This document shows positions 17,654 through 27,790 of a stretch of 36,310 bases of DNA, piece after piece. Below the pieces are notes generated by a model that saw only the letters and a list, made by a program, of their open reading frames with translations, was not told the DNA's origin and made no database searches. The stretch lies in contig JAAMXY010001622.1 in the NCBI GenBank assembly GCA_019677205.1, positions 1 to 36,310 of the forward strand, read 5' to 3'. The stretch comes from Pinguiococcus pyrenoidosus. Lineage: Eukaryota; Sar; Pinguiophyceae; Pinguiochrysidales; Pinguiochrysidaceae. How positions within the stretch are numbered: the stretch's first letter is position 1; each line of letters starts with the position of its first letter. The position numbers and the translations under genes were made by a program.

Positions 17654-18946
17654 TCATGCGTCAGCCCAGGTCGCCCGCGACTCTTCTGCCCGCCGAATCT
17701 CAGGCGGTTCCGTGCGATAAGGACGGACCCCGTCTTCCTCGCACCACTGCACCTCCTTCTCTTCCGGTTGCCACTGTGCTCCCCTTTGGTGAAGACGACA
17801 AGATAGCCTTAGCGCTTTGTTCATGACCAGTCTGCGGGCCAAGAGAGGTGCGCACCCTGCCATCTTGTCGCCGATGGCGTGCTTCCTGGCATAGGCCGCT
17901 ACGCTCGGTCCCACCATGGCCTCGACGCTCTTGCCAGCCATGAGATCGCTCCGCACCGCACTTGATGTCGTCCTCTCAAGCTCGTGGGTCAGCATCGCAG
18001 CATCCTCCACCACGTGTGCGACGCCTTCCCAGGGGTTCTTCTCCAACGAGTCATACACGGCCATCTGCCGAAGCAAGCGTTCGCTTTCGACTGGACGGCA
18101 AACGCAGAGACATCCGAAGCCTGCGAGATGTGGAAGAAAGGGAGGGCGGAATGAGAGGCAGCGCACAACTCGCTACACAGCAAATGGTCAGCACTCCTCA
18201 GACGTGTCACTCTTCAAAGGCTGGTCCATTCCATCACAGAGACGATGTGCAGAGCCGCCGTCAGATTTGATCAAGCGATTCAAGTTCTTCATGGGAGTCC
18301 AAAATCGCTTCAAGTCCCGCCTCGTGCACCTACCGTGCTCTCTCAGCGCCCTTGGCGACAGTTTCAGCATGCCATAGGGCTTTGTGAGGTAGACGATACG
18401 GATGGGAACGCCCGGCCAGGTGCGTTCGGCCACTTCTCGAACATGGTGCAGAACGCTCAGATAGTCCATGATCCGTCGCCGGGTGATCTCCCAAGCATCC
18501 ACCGAGAGCCACAGGGAATCGCCAACGAGGAGGCGGGCCATGTTCAGGCGGTGCCTTGGTGGAATGATCTCCTTCACGGTGCGACGCTGCTGCTGCCGCA
18601 CGAGAGTCGCGTGCGACGGACTGATGATACCTCCAAGCACCCGAAGCCCAGCCCGCTGCTCCAGGAACTCCCTGGCGAGGTACAGCATGCGGAGATGCAG
18701 CTTGTGAATCGGGTTGTACGCTCCGCTCGCGACCAGCAGAACCCTCGTCGGCGCCTGCGCCTGCGCCTTCCGTTGAATACCCGTCGAACGATCCTGGGGA
18801 GAAGCTGTCGAGCTTGTCTGCAACGGCGACACTTCCACAGAAGCCTTTGGACTTGGGCTTCCTAAGCTCCCGCTACGAAACGCTGGAGGCGTCTTCGCCA
18901 GTCCAGGTCTCTGGCCGTAGAAGGGGGCCTCCTCCTGAGGGAGCAT
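17654..18946 (-). CDS. NMNAT: Nicotinamide/nicotinate mononucleotide adenylyltransferase, eukaryotic type, 359 aa
   Basis: Exons 18334-18946 and 17654-18120 join in phase 1 across a 213-nt intron (GTAGGT…CGCAG). The enzyme makes NAD+ (or its deamido form) from the mononucleotide and ATP. The nucleotidyltransferase signature SGAYNPIHKLHLRM spans residues 74-87, with H81 and H84 in the (T/H)xGH-like position. ISPSHATL, the HRLNMARLLV helix and SLWLSVDAWEI follow the eukaryotic NMNAT pattern. After the splice, GFGCLCVCRPVESERLL and later VAAYARKHAIG match the C-terminal half. The last 65 residues look less conserved and may include an unrecognised intron. The start is uncertain: ATG 18946 is the first true ATG, but a good acceptor near 19082 could join this frame to the gene upstream. 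The first 65 residues are Ser/Pro-rich. Confidence 0.85.
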
Positions 18947-19091
18947 GCCCACGGTGTGCGATCGGACGAGCGTCTTCGCGCCCGAGGATGACCGGGGAGG
19001 AGTCAACGGAAGCCTTCGCAGACCACGCCTTGCAATGGCGGTGAACAAGTGGCCATGCACGTCCGCGATGCCTACAGAAAGAAGGAGCCTA

Positions 19092-21050
19092 TCATGAACG
19101 CTGTTCTGGATGATTCATCCGAACGAGCTTGGACGACTGTTGTGGCCCTTCCTTACCAGTGCTGATCCCTCCGTTGAAGGCGGCATCCGACGCTAGCTTC
19201 GGAAGTGCTTGCTGCCCAATCCATTCTCGTCTACTCGATTCCAGTGCACAGAGAGCCTCCTTGGCTCGCTGCAAGGTCTCGTTCTCCTTCCGTCGCGCTG
19301 CGTCGACGCGACTTGGTCTCGCGTCGACGGGTACGAGGCTCGGGTTTTGCAGGGAGGCTGCAGTAGGCATGGTGACCGGGAAGGAAAGGCTCAAGCTTCT
19401 TCGATCCGCCAAAGCACCTCTTCCGCGGACACGACTTTCGGCTTCCTCTGCAATCGCCGCAGCCGAGTGTGCCACGACCGACGCACTAGTCGCAGCCTCC
19501 TCAGCCTCCTGTGCGAGGGATGCGGCCGAATGAGGTTGAAGCAGTCCAAAGCCTCGGGCTGCGCCCGAATCCCGCTTAGACAGGCCTCGTGACGACGACT
19601 CCGCGGGCACCTTGTCAAACTTCACCGTCTTGCTCCGGCGTTGGGGCTTAGGCAAGGCCAAAGGATACCCTCTGCGAAGTCTGGCTGGAATAGGTCTCTT
19701 CCGTACGGCTTGAGATTGAGGCTGACGAGTCCTTCGATCCTCGCCGGGTAGGCGGACTTCGCTGCTGCCTGGGAAGAAGGCCACTCCATCAAAGGGATCC
19801 TCTGCGGGTTCGACGCCGTTCAAGCGTTCCGGTGGTAGACGAAGGTCATCAGCTTTGCTGTTCCCATGGCGACGTGCCGCGGCCGTTCCGACCGGTGGCT
19901 TCGCGAGGAGCTCGTGAAGGCTCTCGGCTTGTCGATGCACCAACAGGATGTGTCCGGCGTCCCGGAAGACAGGTGCAAGCGCATCTCGAAAGCTCTTCTG
20001 CGCCTCGCTGCTCCCTGTCTTTTCCGATGCGAAGTAGTCCACCACTGCGGCGAGGGCGTCCCGATTCTGCTCCGCGAGCAGCTGAATCAGTTGCAGGACT
20101 TCGCGTCTGGAGTAGAGCGCTCCATCTACATAGAGCATCCCTATGAGCTCTCCCGGCGCACAACCGAACGTCGACATGAGAACCCGAGTGCACTGATTGT
20201 TCCCGGTAAGCGCCTCGCTCGCTCCGCGCAAAACGGAATGCACCGGCAGTCCTCGCACTACCACACCCAGAGGATCTCGTGGAGAGCGTCTAGATCGCGG
20301 AAGGACAAGCTCGGGGGAACCCGAGCGCTGGGCACGAAGATGCTGAGCAGCGTTTGCTTCGGCATCCTCCACCGGAGCTCGGTTCTCCTTACTTCTCCTG
20401 CTCCCGCTGCTCCTGCTCCTGTGCCTGCTCCTGCTCCTGCGCCTGCTCCTGCCGCTGCTGCTGCCTCTGCTGCTGCCGCTGCTGTTGCTTCTTCCGCTGC
20501 TGCTGCTGCTGCTGCTGCTGGGTCTCTTTCCCCCCACATCGCGTCTCTGCACGCCCCTTTCACTGGGCAAAATCCGTCGCACAATCTCCAGGTCGGGTAT
20601 GGGCAAGGTGCTGATGTCCATGGTGTGCACGTTCTTCTCCAGCGCCTCCGTGTGATCGGCCAGAGGTCGCAGCGTCTGCCTCTGGCCCGAGATTGCATCA
20701 GGTCTCGCCCGCTTTCTGCCTGCAGAAGGTACTGGAGCAAGCCTGGGTGGCCTTGTCTTTTCCACTGCGTTCCTCTTCTCAAGCGAGACCTTTCCAACAT
20801 GCCCACTATGCAAGGCATCGTCTCCAACCCGGCTCTTCAGCGCCTGTGCAGCTTGCACAGGCGACGCCATCGACACTTTTTGCCTTCGACGGGCGTCTGA
20901 TAGCTGGGTGCTTATCCCAAAGCTTTGGAAGTGAGGTGCAGAGGCCGACTGCTGCGTCTTCATGGGCTTCAAGGCCCTAGGCGGTCGCCGTCGCCCCAAC
21001 GCGGGAACGTCGCCGTGAACTCGCCTTCGTGGGTACCTCCTCCTGGGCAT
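19092..21050 (-). CDS. Ser/Arg-rich protein of unknown function, about 652 aa
   Basis: A long uninterrupted frame whose nominal start is not an ATG; usable ATGs are at 21050 and 20963. Residues about 175-235 form a Ser-rich then Arg/Ser-rich tract (SGRSRRRSRSRHRSRS) like splicing-factor RS domains, encoded in part by an AGC repeat. Downstream, a block of about 110 residues beginning STFGCAPGELIGMLYVDG looks folded and helical, with no family recognised. The region around AQEAEEAATSASVVAHSAAA is Ala-rich and helical. A KENETLQRAKEALCALE segment suggests a short coiled coil. Near the end, GTAAGG forms a good phase-1 donor that matches the phase-1 acceptor near 19082 in front of NMNAT. If used, the stop at 19092 is intronic. 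Upstream exons are also possible. Confidence 0.55.
   Translation of the reverse strand: MPRRRYPRRRVHGDVPALGRRRPPRALKPMKTQQSASAPHFQSFGISTQLSDARRRQKVSMASPVQAAQALKSRVGDDALHSGHVGKVSLEKRNAVEKTRPPRLAPVPSAGRKRARPDAISGQRQTLRPLADHTEALEKNVHTMDISTLPIPDLEIVRRILPSERGVQRRDVGGKRPSSSSSSSSGRSNSSGSSRGSSSGRSRRRSRSRHRSRSSGSRRSKENRAPVEDAEANAAQHLRAQRSGSPELVLPRSRRSPRDPLGVVVRGLPVHSVLRGASEALTGNNQCTRVLMSTFGCAPGELIGMLYVDGALYSRREVLQLIQLLAEQNRDALAAVVDYFASEKTGSSEAQKSFRDALAPVFRDAGHILLVHRQAESLHELLAKPPVGTAAARRHGNSKADDLRLPPERLNGVEPAEDPFDGVAFFPGSSEVRLPGEDRRTRQPQSQAVRKRPIPARLRRGYPLALPKPQRRSKTVKFDKVPAESSSRGLSKRDSGAARGFGLLQPHSAASLAQEAEEAATSASVVAHSAAAIAEEAESRVRGRGALADRRSLSLSFPVTMPTAASLQNPSLVPVDARPSRVDAARRKENETLQRAKEALCALESSRREWIGQQALPKLASDAAFNGGISTGKEGPQQSSKLVRMNHPEQRS
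20402..20520. repeat. Ser/Arg-codon triplet and hexamer repeats
   Basis: CTCCTG and GCTGCT units read on the minus strand as poly-Ser (purest at about 20495-20520) followed by Arg/Ser-rich sequence. They encode the RS-like tract of the 652-aa protein. Confidence 0.85.
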
Positions 21051-21743
21051 CTCCCCACGCAGATACTCCACTCTTCAGAGCGTTTCCTTCTCCAGCATCA
21101 GATTGATAGCCGAAAGCCTGCGAGAGGTTTACTCGCCGGAGTTCTTCGGAAGAAGTCGGATGGTCCCCTTTCCCGCTGGACTTTCACCCACCAAAGCACA
21201 AGAAGGCCGAGCTTTTTCCAGACCAAACTTTGGACGTCCGTTGAGAACGCCTCTGAGTACATGACGACATTGCCCTTTGGCAGAAAGCGGCCGCGCGACG
21301 CACGATGCGGCATCGTATCTGTCCGCTTCGTCGTGGGAACTTGCCGACCAGTTCGGTTGTCTGCTTTGATACCGCCACTGGACTTCTAGTTTCGCACCTT
21401 TCACAGCACCATTCCTTTACCAATAGCTTTTCCCAAGGTAAGCGCCACAAATGTTTCTCACTGAGCGCCATGTACACTCCAACTATGGTGTGGGAGCGAC
21501 GGCGTCAACCGTCGTCCCAAGAGCCCTCTATCTCGCTGTCTGTCCCCATCCTCCTTCGCCGCTGTCCTTCAAATCCAACCTCTGTCCTCGTTCCGTCTGT
21601 CCCAGCGCCAGGCCGTTCTCGTGGTCTGTCCTCCCCACGTCATTTGCGTGGTCTGTCCTCCTGAATCTCGGCCGGACGCCGACGTACGCAGGGCCTCAGC
21701 TCGTGTGCACGCGCGACTTTTGACTTTTTGCTAGCGGGTGCGC
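21051..21743. promoter_or_regulatory. Divergent promoter region before the acid phosphatase gene
   Basis: About 690 bp. An E2F-type TTTCCCGC lies at 21169-21176. A minus-strand frame with a true ATG at 21313 (71 codons) could be an upstream exon of the Ser/Arg-rich gene, but no clean splice join was found. CGTGGTCTGTCCTCC occurs twice, at about 21620 and 21648, in pyrimidine-rich sequence. Confidence 0.4.
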
Positions 21744-23329
21744 ATGGCGCGAGTACCGACCACGATGTTCACGGCCTGCGTGGCGCTGGGGATCCGCTCG
21801 GCAAGACCGTTTCCCAGAGCCCTCCGGCGGTCCACGCTGACGATGCAGAGCAGTCGCCACTCCTTCGACGCCTTGGGAGCAGGTGATGAAGGCTGTGATC
21901 GCATGATGTCTCGAGGCCTAGAGGCTCATGGCTTGCCTAGGTGACTTCCCGCCAATTCCCGAGGGACTTCAGCTCAAGTCGATGGCGGTGGTGAGTCGAC
22001 ATGGCGACCGAGCGCCGATTGCTCGGACGTTGGGCACGGTGATCAAGGTGGGTTGTGAGCTGCGCACCGGTCGAAGCAGTGACGTTGAGTGGTGGAGGGA
22101 CTCAGAAGTGCAATGATTGCAGACGCTGGACGAGGAGGACTTTTGGAGAGCGAGGTTGCCACCGGCCGAGTCCCTGGCCGCCTGGGATGCCTTGCACCCT
22201 CTGGATGCTCCCCACGACGCCATACCGATGGACGAGGGCGAGGATGTGCTCGCTCAGCTGACCCTCCGAGGAGCAGACGAGTGCCGACAGGTTGGCGTCA
22301 TGCTGAGGAAGCACATCGTGGAGCATGCGGGGCTGCTGGCTCCACAACTGGACCCGGCCGCCGTCTACGCAAGGAGCACCAACTCCAGGCGCACCAAGCA
22401 GAGCCTGCAGAATGTGCTGCTCGGGTGCGTTTCATTCGAAGATAGTCGAGCTCTGCCTGGTGCCACCACAACTCATCTTCTTTTTCCTTGTTCCTTTTTC
22501 TGCGGCGGGGTTGACGAAACCGCTTAGGTTGTATCCGGAGGACAAACGTGATCCACGACGGAAAGAGCTGGTGGTTCTCGAGAGTCGGAATCGGGGCGAC
22601 TCGATGGTCCCGAATGGAGACAAGAGCTGCCCTCGCATTCCAGAGATCATCGCGGATCTGCGGAAGAACGGTTATCCTGGGAAGCAGCTGCCTCGTCATG
22701 AGTCGATTGCTCTGAACACGGCGCGGACCTTGGGGTACCCGCGAGACGGCGTTCGATGGGGCGAGGCGCGGGAAGTGCTCGCATGCTATGAGGCCCACGG
22801 TCTGCCGTTGCCCCGCTCGGTGTCGACGATGTTCATTTCCGACGTCTCCGACTACACCGCCTGGATGTGGTCCAAATGGTTCTCCGACCCGGAGGCCGGT
22901 CGCCTCAGCATCGGCCGGCTCGTCGAGGAGTGCATACAGAAGTTGGACGGTGCTCTCCAGGACTCATCGGAGCCGAAGCTGAGTCTCTTCTCCGGGCATG
23001 ACTCCACTCTCGTCCCATTGCTCGCGGTTTTGGGCGTCTACGACGGAGCCTGGCCAGGGTATTCGTCCTTCGTCTCCTTCGAGGTTGCGGAAGGCCCGGA
23101 CGGGAAAGTCCTAGCGCGCGTGGTGTACAATAACGAGGCGCAGGCGCTTTCGGGAATAGCCAAGGAAGACCCGGGGCATTGGGTGAGCTGGGAGGACCTC
23201 AAGGCTGGGTTGCAGAAGTGGATCCCGTCCAAGTATGAAAGAGAGTGCCGCGCCTGCGGAAGAGGTGCGGAACGAGACCTGGCCGCGCTGGAGCTGGCAA
23301 GCACCCTAGGCGGCTCCGACAAGCCGTGA
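21744..23329 (+). CDS. Histidine acid phosphatase family protein, 449 aa
   Basis: Four exons close in frame: 21744-21882, 21941-22047, 22123-22424 and 22528-23329; introns are 58, 75 and 103 nt. The family hydrolyses phosphomonoesters, lysophosphatidate or sugar/inositol phosphates through a phosphohistidine. The nucleophile motif is VVSRHGDRAP with H67; the second signature SGHDSTL has H340-D341 near the expected place. Between them are YARSTNSRRTKQSLQ (substrate-side Arg) and a Trp-rich helical domain, YTAWMWSKWF. The overall order resembles the lysophosphatidic acid phosphatase (ACP6)-like branch, but the substrate cannot be read from sequence. The first 46 residues are basic and may be an organelle-targeting peptide. 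The C-terminus contains a CRACGRG segment of unknown meaning. Its end is 65 bp from the end of the convergent DnaJ gene. Confidence 0.9.
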
Positions 23330-23394
23330 CCATTCTAGTCGTACGACAGAAGATGATAGGCAAGACTAGTTGGTGAAAGATTTGTTCCATTCCA

Positions 23395-25165
23395 CTAGCT
23401 CTTGCAGTCGCTACCGCTACTCCAGTTGCTGAAGAAGCCAGCAGACCCGGGCGTGCGGTGCCGCCGAGCCGCCTTCTGCCTCGATGCATCGGGGGTGGGG
23501 TTGCTCCAGTTGCTGAAGTATCCCGCGGAGCCCGGGGTGCGGCCGCGACCGGACGTGCTCACCGGGTCGGGCGTGGGCCTTGACGACGAGCGCTTCCTAT
23601 CGGCACCAGCGATGAACGGCCCGTCGTCCTTCATCATTGCCAAGAGAGCGTCCTTCGCATCGCTGATCTTCCGAAAGCTCTCGGCAGCTTCCTCCTTGTC
23701 CGCGGAGGATCTGCCCGACCACTTGTCGGGGTGCCACTTGAGCGCCATTCGCTTGAAGGCCTTCCGCACTTGGTCAGGGGTTGCTGTCGACGGTAGCTGG
23801 AGAACCTCGAGGTATGCTCCTCGGGTCGGAGCCGCATCCGGCGCGGCTGCGCCTTTCTTCGTAGACCTTTCTTCCTCTTTGGCCGCTTCCTGGCCGCGAG
23901 GCTCCGGGTTCTTGAGCTCCTCCTCAATGCCCGCCAGCCCCGTCTGGACTTCTTGAAGCAGTTTCCGGCTTGCGTTCTTGCTCAGGTCCCTCGAGAGCAG
24001 CTGCGCGGCGATGTCCAGGTCGGCCTTGGCTTCCTCCAGATTCTCGCGGCCACCCATCAAAGACAAGGCCGCGGCCCTGCGCCAACGGGCTTTTGCATAC
24101 GTTTCGTCGATGCTGAGCGCCACCGTGGCCTCATCGTATGCCCTTCGAGCGTCTTGGAGCTTCAGGTGTGCCGCCGCCCGATTGCAATGCAGCTGCACGT
24201 GCCAGTAGCCCCGGTCCTTCCGTGCCGAGGTGGCAGCGCTGTCGTACATCGCTTGCATCCAGAACCTCAGCGCCGAGAAGTACTCCTGCGCAGCAAAGGC
24301 CTTGTCCCCGGCCTTTCGATTCTCCGCCATGCTACTCAGGCGCCGTCGCTCCATCGCCAAGGACGGCAGGGCGCCGATCATCTCCCGGACTTTGGCAACT
24401 TCGGCCTCGATTTCCGTCTGCGGCGAATGCCGCAGCTCGTGCCGCAGGCGCTCGGTTGCGTCCGACGTCACGCGCTCCTCCTCGAGCTCCTGCGCGGCGG
24501 AGCAGACGGCCTCCTTCCACGTGCGATACTGCTTCCCGCAGAGAACGCGCTTCGCCCTGCTGGCGGCGTCGCAGGCGGCGCTCTCGCAGACGCTCTGGCG
24601 AATGGAGAGCATCTCGCGCTCCTTCTTCTGCCGCTCTTTCAGCTCCTTCTGCTTCTTCCAGACATTCCCTTGCTCGGCGCTCCAAAGGCTCTTGACGCCA
24701 TTGCCTAAGCTGGACGTCGACCGCCGCCTCTCGTTTCGCCTCGGCTCGTTGCCGGTTGGGGTGGTCGACATAGAGTCATCCTTGGGGATTGCCTCGGAGG
24801 CCTTGTACTTGTTTCCACCCAGCTCTAGCTTCTTCGTGCATGGCTTCCCTTTGTTCATCGTGTGCTTCTTCCTCGCTTTCATGAGACGTCGCTCGCGCTT
24901 CCTCGACAGCTCTTTGGAGGTCCCGGAGAGATTGAGGTCCGCTGCACACAGAACCTCCGGAAGGGCACCTTGCTCATTCTCGGAGTCCACCAGATCCTCG
25001 ATGATCACTGGGGAGGCATCCTTACCACTTGGCCGTGCAGCGTCGCGGGCGCCATGCTCCTTCTGTCCGCTTTTGCGCAGTCTCTTCTTTGCTCGCTGCC
25101 CCGCACCCGCTTTCCTGCAGTCAAATCGCAACGACACGAGCCTTCGTCAGCTTTTGACACCTCAT
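23395..25165 (-). CDS. TPR and J-domain co-chaperone (DNAJC7/DNAJC3-like), about 574 aa
   Basis: The main exon is 23395-25114. Its frame has no ATG at the start, and a TGACTGCAG acceptor precedes it. The only in-frame join I found uses a five-base exon ATGAG (25161-25165) and a 46-nt intron, which is unusually small, so the 5' end is provisional. Residues 1-200 are Lys/Arg/Glu-rich. TPR-type helices span about 260-380 (GDKAFAAQEYFSALRFW…, HCNRAAAHLKL, TYAKARWRRAAAL). The J domain covers about 440-505: YLEVLQLPSTATPDQVRKAF, then WHPDKW with the essential HPD at about 463. Such proteins stimulate Hsp70 and pass on clients. The last 50 residues hold two copies of RTPGSAG(Y/F)FSNWS, not a standard feature of the family. 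Two adjacent histidine-rich or signal features are absent, so a cytosolic or nuclear site is likely. Confidence 0.85.
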
Positions 25166-26357
25166 CTTGGCGTCAGGACTTCGAGCATGGAGGACATCTA
25201 CCTCCCAATCTTGGAGGCCTTCAGGTGCGAGAGGTTATGCAGATGAGCGTCGAAGAAGCTCCGAATGTCCCTCTCTCCCGCGCTGATCTCGGATCGATGG
25301 CGTTTTTTGCTCGCCATGCTCTCCGCGCAAAGCCTTTGGCGCGATCCGCCCTACCAACTCTGCCGGAGCTGCGTTGGATCACCAGCGCATCGAAAGCGGA
25401 TCATGCGCAAGATCGAGTCCGCGGCGCCGGGAAACCACACGCAAAAAGCGCGGGAGATTTGAACCAACTGAAACGAATACGATCGGAATGTTATCTGATT
25501 GAATGATATTCGAAAATTTGAAATATAATTCCATACCCTACTGTACTACCAGAGTATGATCAGCTGACAACCATTTTTGCTTTGGTTTTGCTCCTCTAGC
25601 CTTGCTTCCTTCCGTCACAGCCTGGATTTCTTCCTGGCGGGTTAGCGTTGACGCATCAAGTGATCGGCCAGATGCTCGATCATCATGATGGAAGGAGTAG
25701 CGCACTAGGCGGAGATGGAAGGCGACAGCATCCATGTTTACCTGGCTAGGTCAGCTGCCCAGACGACGACGGAGGCGCGCAGCATCGCGATGCATGATGC
25801 ATAAGCAACATGCATCCCTGACGTTGGATATCCCCAAAGTACCTAACTAAGTACGCCGCGGTGGGCACGATGAGGAAGCAGGACTTCAGGTGTCGCACAA
25901 GACCAAAAAGAAACTCTTCTGGACCATCTCTGGCTGATCTTACGGCCGAGTCGGCCGCTGCTTCAGCCGCTTGGCCGGAATAACAAAAAAAAACACTTCA
26001 TATTTTAGAATATGTTATCCATAGTGAATCTATTATTCAATGATATAACATCGTGCTTCACCTGGGTACTCACCCCTGATTGGCGAAGGAGGGAAAGCTG
26101 AATGTTTTGCGGATACTGCTAGCGCCGTACCTCAGCATCGCAAGCAGCTTTGCGGCGGTTTTCAACGTTTCTCTGCGCTGCCATTGGCGGAGGCATCATG
26201 TTGGATGTCTCAGAGTTGCCTCTGGCCAATGGCAGCCTGCAACACTGACAGATCTTTAACGTATCATGCGTTTACGTCAAGACGCGCGCCCGAGGCCACT
26301 CTCGGCGTCGCTTACGCCGCATCTTCACTACCGCCGGGCGGTTTTCAGCTAGCTAGG
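25166..26357. promoter_or_regulatory. Divergent promoter region with two AT-rich islands
   Basis: About 1190 bp. TTTGGCGCGA (E2F-like) lies at 25335-25344 near the DnaJ gene. AT-rich stretches cover about 25495-25555 and 25980-26060. TGATCAGCTGA at 25558-25568 repeats a word seen at 11166-11176. No coding sequence is supported. Confidence 0.45.
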
Positions 26358-27652
26358 ATGGCGCTCGCGAGGTGCGTATGGCGCTTCAAACCCGTTTGGT
26401 CGCCTCCCCGCAACCCTCATGCCCCCCTTCCACCAGCTTCGAACTCGTAGATAGCCGCGTGCTGGACGTGACCACAGCGCCGCCGGACGACATCGAGAAT
26501 GCCACGCTCACGGGCGACACCGAGACCGTGTCCAGCTGCGACACGGTGGAGTCCCTCTCCAAGTACCACGTGGAGAGCGACCAGGCTGTGGCCTGGACCC
26601 GGCGGGAAGATGCTGCCAACGACGCTACCACTTGGACGCCGATGCTTCGGCTCGGCGACGCCGCAAGTCCGGCTGCGGCGCAGCAGCAGTCCCCGGCGCA
26701 GTCTGCGCAGGCGCTGCACAAGCGAGAGTCCTTCATGTTCAAGAAGCTGGACCACTTCAAGCTCAACATCCCCGTGGGCGCCGTGGACGAGAACACCGCG
26801 GTGCGCAGCGGCAGCGGCCTGAAGCGGGTGGAGTCCGACGTGGACGTGTTTCAGGAAGGCGCCTACGACGCCGAGCTGGTCGAGATGGACGAGGTGGTCG
26901 AGAGCGAAGAGGAGGACGAGGACGAGGACGAGGACGAGGAGGAGGTGCAGGCGCTGGAGAGTCCGGCGGAAAACGCGCGGATCCGCAAGCTGCTTCGACT
27001 TCCCGGCGCCGAAGAAGAGAACGCTTTCACCAGGCGGCCCCAGAGCGCCCCGACTACTTCCGCGGATGGACCGGCTTCCTTGAACGACAGCCAGGACACT
27101 GGCAGGGTTTTCACCGTGTCCCTTCCCGTCATCCAGCGCCCGACCACCGCCAAGCCGGGCCGGATGCAGAAGAGGGCCAAGGCCACAACGGTAAGCCGGC
27201 GTCGAAAGCTCGTGCCCATCCGGTACCGAAGTAGGAATGGCGCTGCAAAGTCCGTGCCGCAGAGCATAAAGGAAGTCTTGGGCATGTACGACGACGTGAC
27301 GTCGCTGGACGCGCAGATGGCGCTGTATCAATTCTATCAGCAGCAGCAGCAGCAGCAGCAGCAAGCGCGAGATTCACCAGCGGAAGAGAAGAAGCAGAGC
27401 CCGAGAGAGAAGGGGGAAGAGGCGGGAGCCGAGGCGCGGGAAGAGGAGTGGAAGGCGCGCATCGAGGCTGTGCAGCACCAGAGACGAGCGCAGGTGGTAT
27501 CCGAGTTCCAGCGCGCCGCAAGGCGCAGCCAAAAGACAATCTTCACGATGGGTGAGCTTGCCCAAGGCGGGAAGGAAGCCAAGCGCAGGGAGCAGCAGTC
27601 GCTGGCGAAGACCGATAGAAGGCCGAAGGAGAAGAAGTCCTTGCCGTCATGA
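26358..27652 (+). CDS. Acidic and Gln-rich protein of unknown function, 409 aa
   Basis: I do not recognise the family. The preferred model starts at ATG 26358 (MALAS), splices a 65-nt intron (26372-26436; GTGCGT donor, pyrimidine-rich CCCCCCTTCCACCAG acceptor) and runs from 26437 to TGA 27650-27652. The alternative is no splicing with ATG 26378, giving MALQTRLVASPQ. Residues about 110-120 (FMFKKLDHFKLNIP) look conserved-type. A Glu/Asp run covers 155-174. A basic segment near 240-275 (GRMQKRAKATTVSRRRKLVP) may be a nuclear signal. Nine Gln follow at 306-314, then a charged coiled-coil-like C-terminus rich in Lys, Glu and Gln. The gene ends 138 bp from the convergent EF-hand/coiled-coil gene. 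Confidence 0.7.
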
Positions 27653-27790
27653 TTTCGACCCGCGGCGTGTGTAGCAAGTTGGTGCGGGGCTGCGACGACT
27701 GTGGAAGGCCCCGCTGAGTGAACAGGATTCCAAAGAAGGAAGAAGAAGGTTGAAGCTTCGTCATCAATGGACACAGGAAGCGCTGATGCG

